Position numbers and translations under genes: made by a program
Source: JAIBJN01 sp963699495
GTDB lineage: Bacteria; Actinomycetota; Thermoleophilia; Gaiellales; Gaiellaceae
DNA: 64,000 nt
Reading direction: 5' to 3'
Assembly (NCBI GenBank): GCA_963699495.1
Contig: CAVOUB010000007.1
Location: 65,779 to 129,778, forward strand
The notes under the pieces: generated by a model
Databases searched by the model: none
Told to the model about the DNA's origin: nothing
The model's input: only the letters and a program-made list of their open reading frames with translations
Shown: piece after piece, positions 44,126-51,249 of the stretch
How the letters are laid out: every line of letters starts with the position of its first letter
Numbering within the stretch: the first letter of the stretch is position 1

Positions 44126-45562
44126 TCAGCCGATCTTCGCCATGACGTGCTTGATCTGCGTGTAGTCCTCGAGCGAGTAGACCGAGAGGTCCTTGCCGTA
44201 GCCGGACTGCTTGTAGCCGCCGTGGGGCATCTCGGAGACGAGCGGGATGTGATCGTTGATCCACACCGTCCCGAACTGGAGCTTCCGCGCGGCATTCAGG
44301 GCCCGGCCGATGTCCCGCGTCCAGACCGAGGACGCGAGCCCGTAGTTGACGTCGTTTGCCCACGCGATTGCCTGGTCGTCCTCGGCGAAGCGCTGGACGG
44401 TGACGACCGGGCCGAAGATCTCGCGCTGGACGATCTCGTCGGTCTGGTCGACGTCGGCGACGACGGTCGGGTTGACGAAGAAGCCGCGCTCGCCGTTCGA
44501 CCCGCCGCCCGTGAGGACGGTGGCGCCCTTGGCCCGCTCCAGGAAGCCGAAGACGCGCTCCTGCTGATCCTTGGAGATCACGGGGCCCATCTCGACGTCC
44601 TCGCCCTCGGCCGGGTCGCCGACCTGGATCGACGCGACGGCCGGGACGAGCTCCTCGAGGAGCTTGTCGTAGATCTTCGGGCCGGCCATGATCCGCGAGG
44701 CCGCGGTGCAGTCCTGGCCGGAGTTCCAGAAGCCGGCCGCCCTGACGCCCTCTGCGACCGCCACCGGATCGGCGTCGTCGAACACGATCACGGGCGCCTT
44801 CCCGCCGAGCTCGAGGTGGACCCGCTTCAGGGAGTCCGCGGCGGTGCGCGCGATGACCTTGCCGGTCTCGACGTCGCCCGTCAGCGAGACGAGGCGGACG
44901 TCGGGGTGCTTCACGAGCGCCTCGCCGGCGGGGACCCCCTCACCGGTGATCACGTTGAGGACGCCCGGCGGGATGATCCCCTCGGCCAGCTCGACGAAGC
45001 GCAGCAGCGTCAGCGGAGTCTGCTCGGAAGGCTTGAGCACCTGCGTGTTGCCCGCCGCGAGGGCAGGCCCGAGCTTCCAGACGGCCATCCAGAGCGGGTA
45101 GTTCCACGGCGCGATCCCGGCCACGACCCCGAGAGGCTCGCGGCGGATCATCGAGGTGTGCTCACGCATGTACTCGCCGGTGGAGCGGCCCTCGAGGATG
45201 CGGGCGGCGCCGGCGAAGAAACGGAGGTTGTCCGCCATCTCGCTGGGCTCGTCGCGCGCGGCGGCGATGGGCTTGCCGACGTTCCTGGATTCGAGCTGGG
45301 CCAGCTCCTCGGCGTTCTCTTCAATGACGTCGGCGAGCTTGAGCAGCATCTCGGCGCGCTCGCGCGGCGTGGCGTCGAGCCACTCGCCGAGGGCCGCCTT
45401 CGCGGCCTCGACGGCGCGGTTCGCGTCCTCTTCGGTGCTCGCCGGAACCTCGGCGATCGTCTCGCCCGTCGCCGGGTTCAGGACCTCCATCGTCTCGCCC
45501 CCGGCGGAGTCGACCCACTCTCCACCGATGTAGTTCTTGTGCTGGGAGACAGCAACGCTCAT
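44126..45562 (-). CDS. Aldehyde dehydrogenase, gamma-aminobutyraldehyde/betaine-aldehyde type
   Basis: A 478-aa ALDH starting MSVAVSQHKNYIGGEWV (GGAGG 10 nt upstream). It has APWNYPLWMAVWKLGPALAA, LTGDVETGKVIARTA, LELGGKAPVIVFDDAD (catalytic Glu), the nucleophile FWNSGQDCTAASRI and REIFGPVVTVQRF. The WNSGQDCTAASR loop is typical of aminobutyraldehyde dehydrogenases (PatD/YdcW). First gene of the pot operon, so it probably oxidises the product of the aminotransferase to GABA or an analogue. Confidence 0.88.
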   Translation of the reverse strand: MSVAVSQHKNYIGGEWVDSAGGETMEVLNPATGETIAEVPASTEEDANRAVEAAKAALGEWLDATPRERAEMLLKLADVIEENAEELAQLESRNVGKPIAAARDEPSEMADNLRFFAGAARILEGRSTGEYMREHTSMIRREPLGVVAGIAPWNYPLWMAVWKLGPALAAGNTQVLKPSEQTPLTLLRFVELAEGIIPPGVLNVITGEGVPAGEALVKHPDVRLVSLTGDVETGKVIARTAADSLKRVHLELGGKAPVIVFDDADPVAVAEGVRAAGFWNSGQDCTAASRIMAGPKIYDKLLEELVPAVASIQVGDPAEGEDVEMGPVISKDQQERVFGFLERAKGATVLTGGGSNGERGFFVNPTVVADVDQTDEIVQREIFGPVVTVQRFAEDDQAIAWANDVNYGLASSVWTRDIGRALNAARKLQFGTVWINDHIPLVSEMPHGGYKQSGYGKDLSVYSLEDYTQIKHVMAKIG

Positions 45563-45652
45563 CTGGATCCGACCTCCGTTTCGACGCTGGGGCCAGCGTA
45601 GCCCCCGGTGCGTTCCGCAACAAGCCCGAAACGCGGGCCTAACCACCCGGAC

Positions 45653-45670
45653 CCAATTGGACAAGTTGTC
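45653..45670. promoter_or_regulatory. Palindromes upstream of the polyamine operon
   Basis: Two adjoining palindromes, CCAATTGG (45653–45660) and GACAAGTTGTC (45660–45670), lie about 100 nt before the ALDH start and just after the peptidase stop. Candidate operator for the pot operon; regulator not in the window. Confidence 0.4.
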
Positions 45671-45676
45671 GAAAAA

Positions 45677-46774
45677 CTAGGGGCGGAGGGCGCCACGGCG
45701 TGCCATTGCGTCCACAAGGCGGTCGGTCGGCAACTCGTGCGCGACCGTTCCGTTGTGGCCGGTCATGGTCTCGGCCGCGCAAAGCGCGTTCAGGATCGCC
45801 TCCTCGGTGGCCTCCACGACGGCGTCGAAGAACGGCGTGATGCGGCCGCCCGGCACCATCTCGAGCTGCACCGTCGGGGGGTGGTCGGCGGCCAGGTCGC
45901 CGGCCGGGAGGCCGCGGTTCCCGGTCGCGAAGCAGAGGAAAAGATCGCCGCTGGAGTCCTCCCCCACCCCGCCGACGCGTGCGATGCCGAGGCCGGCCCG
46001 CTGCGCCAGCCGCTCGCACTGGCCCGGCAGGAGGGGCGCATCGGTCCCGACGATGACGATGATGGAGCCGCCGGGGCCCGTGCCCGGCACGCCCGGTAGG
46101 GGCACGACCGAGGCCGGGATCTCCTCGCCCACGGGCACGCCGTCGACGCGGAGGCGCGCGCGCCTGCCGTAGTTCGCCTGGACGAGCACGCCGACGACGT
46201 AGCCTCCGGCGGCCTCGACCACGCGCGAGGACGTGCCGATGCCGCCCTTGAACTCGTGGCAGATCATCCCGGTGCCGCCGCCCACGTTCCCCTCGGCAAC
46301 GGGGCCGCCGGCGGCCGACGCGAGCGCGTCGCGCGCGTGCTCCGGCTTGACGTGCATGCCGTTGATGTCGTTCAGCGGGCCGTCCCAGGTCTCGCCGACG
46401 ACCGGCAGGCTCCAGAAGCCCTCCCCGCCGGCCCGCCGCTCGACCTCGGCGGCGATCAGGGCGTCGTGGACGACTCCGACGGAGTGCGTGTTGGTCAGCC
46501 CGATCGGCGAGATGAGCATGCCCGACTCGCGGATCCACTCCAGCCCGGTGAGCTCCCCGTTCCCGTTCAGCCGGTGCGGGCCGGCGAAGACCGGCTCCTC
46601 CCACGGATTGCCCTCGTGCGGGAAGATCACCGTGACTCCGGTGCGGACCGAGTCGCCCTCCACGACCGTCGTGTGACCGACGCGAACGCCGGGGACGTCG
46701 GTGATGGCGTTGAGCTCACCGGTCGGGAGCGTCCCGATCCGGATCCCGAGCTCTCTGGCGCGCGGCCTGGGCAC
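45677..46774 (-). CDS. P1-family aminopeptidase/amidase (DmpA/BapA type)
   Basis: A 365-aa self-processing Ntn-type hydrolase. It has NAITDVPGVRVGHTTV at the N-terminus, GLTNTHSVGVVHDALI, a Gly-rich EGNVGGGTGMICHEFKGG segment and the autocleavage Ser in GPGGSIIVIVGTDAPLLP. Members release N-terminal or beta-amino acids or open lactams. Substrate not clear. It reads in the direction of the polyamine operon but 114 nt separate them. Confidence 0.88.
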   Translation of the reverse strand: MPRPRARELGIRIGTLPTGELNAITDVPGVRVGHTTVVEGDSVRTGVTVIFPHEGNPWEEPVFAGPHRLNGNGELTGLEWIRESGMLISPIGLTNTHSVGVVHDALIAAEVERRAGGEGFWSLPVVGETWDGPLNDINGMHVKPEHARDALASAAGGPVAEGNVGGGTGMICHEFKGGIGTSSRVVEAAGGYVVGVLVQANYGRRARLRVDGVPVGEEIPASVVPLPGVPGTGPGGSIIVIVGTDAPLLPGQCERLAQRAGLGIARVGGVGEDSSGDLFLCFATGNRGLPAGDLAADHPPTVQLEMVPGGRITPFFDAVVEATEEAILNALCAAETMTGHNGTVAHELPTDRLVDAMARRGALRP

Positions 46775-46797
46775 GGCGGCAGCCTAGACTCCGCGGC

Positions 46798-47205
46798 GTG
46801 GAAGTGCAGCGCCGTCCCGACTCCGTGAGCATCGTCGCCGTCGACGGAGGCCTGATCGTCGTCGTCCGGCAGACGCGGGCGGGGGCGGACGGGCGCACGC
46901 TCGAGCTCCCGGCCGGCTCGATCGAGGAAGGCGAAACGCCCGAAGAGTGCGCCGCGCGCGAGCTCGTCGAGGAGTGCGGGCTGACCGCGGGCTCCTGGCG
47001 AAAGCTCGGCTCGTTCTGGGCCGCTCCCGACTACTCGACCGAGTACGTCCACGCCTTCGAGGCGACCGGTCTCGTCGATGTCGGCATCGGCGAGCGCGAG
47101 GAAGGCGACGACCTCGTCATGGAGCGCCTCCCCCTCCGCGGCGTCATCGGCGAGCTCTCGGACGCAAACTCGCTGGCCGCGCTCACCCTCTGGCTCCAGG
47201 GCTGA
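46798..47205 (+). CDS. Nudix hydrolase (ADP-ribose pyrophosphatase-like)
   Basis: A 135-aa Nudix protein with a complete box at about residues 41–63 (GSIEEGETPEECAARELVEE, then CG). LELPAGSIEEGE before it and the FWAAPDYSTEYVHAF segment resemble ADP-ribose pyrophosphatases. GTG start 46798 lies 7 nt after a TAGACT -10 (46785–46790), so it is probably leaderless. Divergent from the P1 peptidase. Confidence 0.88.
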   Translation: MEVQRRPDSVSIVAVDGGLIVVVRQTRAGADGRTLELPAGSIEEGETPEECAARELVEECGLTAGSWRKLGSFWAAPDYSTEYVHAFEATGLVDVGIGEREEGDDLVMERLPLRGVIGELSDANSLAALTLWLQG

Positions 47206-47237
47206 GTCCGCAACACCGGGTCCCTCCCGGCCACGTC

Positions 47238-47373
47238 CGGGGTCTGACCCCCGTGATGGCTCTGCGAGGCGCGTCCACCGGCGTGCTCTCCCCGCGAAGT
47301 CAGACTCTGTGCGGGGGGTTTTCGCCGGGCCTAGTCCCACCCGGACACGTCAGGGGTCTGACCCCGGACACGT
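47238..47373. repeat. REP-like palindromic repeats
   Basis: GGGGTCTGACCCC, a palindrome with 6-bp arms, occurs at 47239–47251 and again at 47353–47365. The second copy is flanked by direct repeats GGACACGT (47343–47350 and 47366–47373), and the first by a similar ACGTCC. They lie between the Nudix gene and the convergent EamA gene. This looks like an intergenic REP-type element, possibly also a terminator. Confidence 0.6.
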
Positions 47374-47400
47374 CGCGCCGGGACAAGGAGCGGCCCGCCA

Positions 47401-48222
47401 CTAGAAGCCGACCAGGGCCACGCCGACGGCGACGAGAACCGCGCCCGCGAGCCTCGACGGGCCCACTTGCTCGTGGAGGAGAAGCGCCGCGCCGACGGTT
47501 GCGATGACGACGCTGGTCTCGCGGACGGCCGCCACGGGCGCCGCCTCCGCCCGGGCCAGGGCGGCGAGCACGAGCCCGTATGCAACCCACATGCCGAGGC
47601 CCGCCACCACGGTCGACGGGCTCAGCTCGGCGCGAAGCGCAGCGCCGCCCTTGAACCAGGCCACCCCCAGCGCGTAGCCGATCGCGGGAACGACGAGCGT
47701 GAGCTCGAGATAGGTGACTGCGTTGGCGAAGCGGATGCCCTCGTCGTCCACGAGCGTGTAGGCGGCGATCGAGCAGGCGATCGCGAGGCCGAAGAGGACG
47801 CCGGAGGAGCCGACCGGACGGCGCAGGCCCCGCACGAGCAGCACTCCGACCCCCACGAGGCAGACACCGAGCGCCTGGACCGCGTTGGTCTCCGCCCCGA
47901 GCGCGACGACGCCGACGACGAGGACGAGCACCGGCGCGACCCCGCGCGCGAGCGGATAGACGACCGAGACCTCCGCCCGCCCGTAGGCGGCGCCGAGGAG
48001 GGCGAAGTAGACGAGCTCGAGCGCCGAGCTGGCGGCGATGTACGGCCAGGCCTCGGGCTCGAGCTCCCATTGGAGTGCGACGACGGGCGCGAAGACGACG
48101 ACAGCGGTCAGGAGCGCCACCGCCCCGGCCGCCTCCGGGTCGCGCGCGCGGGCGAGCAGCAGGTTCCAGAGCGCGTGGACGAACGCGGCGCCGAGCGCGA
48201 GCAGGAACGCGGAGAGCGGCAC
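47401..48222 (-). CDS. EamA/DMT-family transporter
   Basis: A 273-aa ten-helix protein. GTG 48222 is used (MPLSAFLLALGAAFVHALWN). Features: GAAYGRAEVSVVYPLARGVA and the repeat-2 end AVLVAVGVALVGF. It starts 2 nt after the PhyH gene stop, so co-transcribed. Substrate unknown. Confidence 0.83.
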   Translation of the reverse strand: MPLSAFLLALGAAFVHALWNLLLARARDPEAAGAVALLTAVVVFAPVVALQWELEPEAWPYIAASSALELVYFALLGAAYGRAEVSVVYPLARGVAPVLVLVVGVVALGAETNAVQALGVCLVGVGVLLVRGLRRPVGSSGVLFGLAIACSIAAYTLVDDEGIRFANAVTYLELTLVVPAIGYALGVAWFKGGAALRAELSPSTVVAGLGMWVAYGLVLAALARAEAAPVAAVRETSVVIATVGAALLLHEQVGPSRLAGAVLVAVGVALVGF

Positions 48223-48224
48223 CG

Positions 48225-49031
48225 CTAGCCGTCCAGGCTGTCCCGCTCCCAGAGCACCGGAAAGAGAGGGTGCTCCATCGGCGCCCCCGCAGGGAGCTCC
48301 TCGGCCAGGCCGGGGAAATCCGGCGACGTCTTCCACGGCCGCGGTGCGTGGGTCACGTCGTCGCCGAGGAAGCGGACCGAGAACGCCCGCCGGCGCGCCC
48401 CACCCGAGACGCCGCCCGCCGCGTGCAGGGTGAGCATGTGGAAGAAGACCGCGTCCCCGGGCTCGAGCGCCCAGCCGAGAATACGGAACCTGTCCGGCTC
48501 GGCGTCGATGTCCGGGAGCTCCTCGAGGCTCCCTTCCGGAAACCACTTGGCCTGCGCGTCCATGAAGGTCCGCGGCATGAGCCACGGCCCCCGGTGCGAT
48601 CCGGCCACGAACTCGAGCGTCGCGTCGCGCGCCACGGGATCGACCGGCATCCACATGCTGACCGCCTGCGTGCCGTCGATGTTGTAGTAGGGCTGGTCCT
48701 GGTGCCACGGCGTCCGTTGCGACGTGCCCGCCTCCTTGACGAGCAGGTGGTCGTGGAAGAGCCGGACGCGGTCGCTCCCCATCAGCTCGCCCGCGATCGC
48801 CGCAGCCCCCGACCCGCGGATGAACTCCTCGTACTCGGGGATCTCCTGCCAGTTGCAGAAGTCCTCCACGAAGCGCCCCGGGTCGTCGGGGCCGCTGGCC
48901 ACGATGGCGCGAGGGCTCTGCTGGGCCAGGTTGCGCTCGATGCCACGCTCGAGGAGGGCGACCTCCCGGGCCGAGAACGCACCGCGGACGCAGACCGCGC
49001 CGTCGCGACTGAAGTCCCCGGCGAGGCTCAG
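48225..49031 (-). CDS. Phytanoyl-CoA dioxygenase (PhyH) family protein
   Basis: Non-heme Fe(II)/2-oxoglutarate oxygenase family. Iron ligands: WHQDQPYY (His-X-Asp, facial triad) and a distal His in MLTLHAAGGVSGG; the later RRAFSVRFLGDD supplies the Arg for 2-oxoglutarate. A GTG at 48902 would give 225 aa but drops the N-terminal helix (DFSRDGAVCVRGAFSAREVA), which is open in frame back to a CTG at 49031. That CTG overlaps the stop of the upstream gene (CTGA), so I give the longer extent (268 aa); the exact start is uncertain. Hydroxylates an unknown small molecule. Confidence 0.8.
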   Translation of the reverse strand: MSLAGDFSRDGAVCVRGAFSAREVALLERGIERNLAQQSPRAIVASGPDDPGRFVEDFCNWQEIPEYEEFIRGSGAAAIAGELMGSDRVRLFHDHLLVKEAGTSQRTPWHQDQPYYNIDGTQAVSMWMPVDPVARDATLEFVAGSHRGPWLMPRTFMDAQAKWFPEGSLEELPDIDAEPDRFRILGWALEPGDAVFFHMLTLHAAGGVSGGARRRAFSVRFLGDDVTHAPRPWKTSPDFPGLAEELPAGAPMEHPLFPVLWERDSLDG

Positions 49032-49910
49032 AGAGCGAGCCCCATGCGCTCGCAGTAGAGCTCGGCGGCGACGCGGGCCACCACGTCCTTCGAGGCTTCA
49101 GACCTTTCCGAGGCAAGTCGGTAGATGCCGAGCCCCTCGAGCTCGACCCGCCCCAGCTCCTTCTTCAGGCTCGGATCGAGAAGGACGAGAGCGCCGCTCT
49201 TTTCGTGCGTGTCGTCGCACAACCCGTTGATGACGAACTCCTCGTGCCAGGCACGCCACGTGGCTGCGCCCGATTCCGGAAGCGTGACGCGCAGATCGGG
49301 GAAGTCGATCACAACGCCCTTCGTGGGCACCCGCTCCTCGCCGACCTCCTCGGCGGCCTTCATCTTCACGGTGAACGCGTCCACCTTGGCGACCTTCTTG
49401 GCGTCGAGGCCGTCGATCTCGACGCGGAAGTTGGAGGCGAGCCACTGCTTGGCCTTCGCGGCCGGCGCGGAGAGCTTCCCGGAGGCCTTCTGGCGTCTCC
49501 GTCCGTTCCGGCTCGATCACCACGGCCAGGTAGGCGGCCTCCTTCGCCGAGCCGTCCAGCTTCGGAAACGTCACGCTCGTGATCAGCGCCTCCATGAAGC
49601 CGAGGGCTTTCTTCGCCTGGAACGAGGCGTCGGCGAAGACGATCCGGCCGCTTCGGCGTGGCTGTCTGCCGTTCCAGGAGTCCGCGAGCCACTCGTAGAC
49701 GATGGGTGCCAGCGAGAGCCCGAGCGTGAGCTCGAGCGGCTCCGGCGCAACCAGGCCGAGGTGCTTCTTGAGATAGTGCTCGGCGCCGGGGCGCTCTCGC
49801 ACCACCTCCCCCTTGACGCCGCCCCCTTCCACCGAGCGGACGAATCCGCAGGCGACGCCGTCGAGCTCGAGCAGGAAGCGTCCGGCCGTGGAGCGGGGAG
49901 CCAGGCCCAT
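49028..49910 (-). CDS. Phage tail-tube (gp19-like) repeat protein (one frameshift)
   Basis: About 293 aa after removing one base near 49495. It appears to hold two related halves: GRFLLELDGVACGFVRSVEG in the first and NFRVEIDGLDAKKVAKVDAF in the second, each followed by a beta-rich stretch. This resembles tail-tube proteins of contractile phages and injection systems (gp19-like fold), but similarity is by pattern only. No other phage or injection-system genes are nearby. Lone relatives occur as conserved hypotheticals in actinobacteria. Confidence 0.5.
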
Positions 49911-49971
49911 GGCTAGAGGTTGACCGCCACGCGCATGCGGGAGTCCACGCCGGGACTCTACGCCGGTTTGG

Positions 49972-50361
49972 CTATCGCCGGAAGCGGCCCCACGCCACGC
50001 CCGCGATGTAGGCGAGCCCGGCCAGCGCGCCCAGCAGGCCGTACGGGTTGCCGTCCCGCCCGTTGGCGATCTCGTACAGCCACATGCCGATGATCGCCCC
50101 GATGAGAACGAAGCCGGCGAAGGCCGTCGCGCCGAGGTCGATCATCGCCCAGCGCTCGTCCCGCCCGGGGCCGCCGAGACCCTGGAGGGTCTCGCTGCGC
50201 GAGCCGAAGAGGAAGAGCGCCCCGAGAGCCGCCATGACGAGGAAGCCCCACAGCCCCTCTCGCGGATTCCCTCCGATCCAGAAGGCGCCCAGGATGAGCG
50301 CGCCGAGGAAGAGGCTGAATCCCGGCATCCACCATCTGCTCCGCCAGAAGTGCTTAGTCAT
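49972..50361 (-). CDS. Membrane protein coupled to an XRE regulator
   Basis: A 129-aa protein starting MTKHFWRSRWWMPGF, with four hydrophobic helices (FSLFLGALILGAFW, FLVMAALGALFLFG, TAFAGFVLIGAIIGMWLY, LLGALAGLAYIAGVAW). The ATG lies inside the end of the XRE gene (8-nt overlap). Small XRE–membrane protein pairs are common, the regulator often controlling the pair. Function unknown. Confidence 0.75.
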   Translation of the reverse strand: MTKHFWRSRWWMPGFSLFLGALILGAFWIGGNPREGLWGFLVMAALGALFLFGSRSETLQGLGGPGRDERWAMIDLGATAFAGFVLIGAIIGMWLYEIANGRDGNPYGLLGALAGLAYIAGVAWGRFRR

Positions 50362-50554
50362 GTGTGTTTCCATCGAAGATCGCCTCCACTGGTCTGCCGA
50401 AGAAGCGCGCGAGGGCGAGGGCGAGCGGAAGCGAAGGCGTGTAGCGCTCGGTCTCGATCGAGTTGATCGTCTGGCGCGACACGGCCATCGCCTCGGCCAG
50501 CTGCTGCTGGGAAAGACCCCGCTCTGCACGCAGCTCCCGGATCAGGTTCTTCAT
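50354..50554 (-). CDS. Small XRE/Cro-type transcriptional regulator
   Basis: A 66-aa single HTH protein: ELRAERGLSQQQLAEAMAVS, RQTINSIETERYTPSLPLAL, ALARFFGRPVEAIF. This is the compact YozG-like XRE family that controls small membrane-protein genes. It overlaps the membrane protein gene and has an unusually clear promoter/operator in front, suggesting autoregulation. Confidence 0.88.
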   Translation of the reverse strand: MKNLIRELRAERGLSQQQLAEAMAVSRQTINSIETERYTPSLPLALALARFFGRPVEAIFDGNTHD

Positions 50555-50557
50555 GCC

Positions 50558-50606
50558 GATGTAAAGCTACCTTTACAGCAACCCATTGTCAAGCTTGCTT
50601 TACATC
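50558..50606 (-). promoter_or_regulatory. Promoter and nested operator of the XRE gene
   Basis: On the minus strand TTGACA (plus 50587–50592), a 17-nt spacer and TAGCTT (plus 50564–50569) lie 9 nt before the ATG, so the mRNA is almost leaderless. Overlapping it are GTAAAG–ctac–CTTTAC (50561–50576) and a 10-bp inverted repeat GATGTAAAGC (50558–50567) / GCTTTACATC (50597–50606), good candidates for repressor sites. Confidence 0.7.
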
Positions 50607-50728
50607 GCAATCCGCCGACGGCGGCTGCGCGTATGGGAGGAACACCGGGTTTCGAGGGAGAGACCTGCCCCGACAAGGCGCACCGCGCCGCCTAGCCGAG
50701 GCAGCAAGCTCGGACTCCGGGCACTACG

Positions 50729-50759
50729 AAGGGGCAGGCCCGCCCGGCGCCTGCCCCTT
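50729..50759. terminator. Hairpin downstream of the GS/NMGS-like operon
   Basis: Perfect 11-bp stem AAGGGGCAGGC / GCCTGCCCCTT with a 9-nt loop, about 60 nt after the last gene of the minus-strand operon. Followed by a short TT(T) on either strand. Confidence 0.65.
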
Positions 50760-50817
50760 TGATTCCTGTGTGAGCCGAGCTGCGGGCAGGCAGCTCTCAG
50801 CAGCCGCTAGCCCGGCG

Positions 50818-51249
50818 TCAATGCCCTTCGGGAGCCTCCCAGCCCTCCAACACGGGCGGCTGCCAGTCCACCCCGACCGTCCTCGAGCCCTCGACCCACG
50901 GGCCGAGCTCGGGCTGCGGGAACTTCGTGTGCTTCTCCTTCAGCTGGATCCCGTAGGAGTTGCCCGACTGGAGGTGCTTGACGAGCACCTTGCGCGCGAT
51001 CTCGTCCTCGCGCCCTTCCGGGACGGCGAAGTAGATCTTGATGAACGAGTTCGAGTAGCGGTCGAAGACGGCCGGGACGCCCTCCTCCTCCAGGAGCGCG
51101 ACGTCCTCGAGCCAGTTCAGGTCGTCGCCGGGCGTGGCGGCGAGGAGGTCGACGTCCTCGATCTCGGCAATGTCCTCCTGGTAGGAGAAGCGCCTGCCGG
51201 AGAGGTACTCGGCGTCGATCGACCTGATCTTCTCGGGCTCTTTGGTCAT
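50818..51249 (-). CDS. 143-aa protein, last gene of the GS/NMGS-like operon
   Basis: Starts MTKEPEKIRSIDAEYLSGRR; the ATG shares one base with the stop of the FMN subunit gene (TGATG), so it is translated with it. Acidic N-terminal half (EDIAEIEDVDLL), then KIYFAVPEGREDEIARKVLV and a Pro/Trp-rich end (GVDWQPPVLEGWEAPEG). No family recognised. It could be an extra subunit or adaptor of the neighbouring amidotransferase-type enzyme. Confidence 0.7.
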   Translation of the reverse strand: MTKEPEKIRSIDAEYLSGRRFSYQEDIAEIEDVDLLAATPGDDLNWLEDVALLEEEGVPAVFDRYSNSFIKIYFAVPEGREDEIARKVLVKHLQSGNSYGIQLKEKHTKFPQPELGPWVEGSRTVGVDWQPPVLEGWEAPEGH

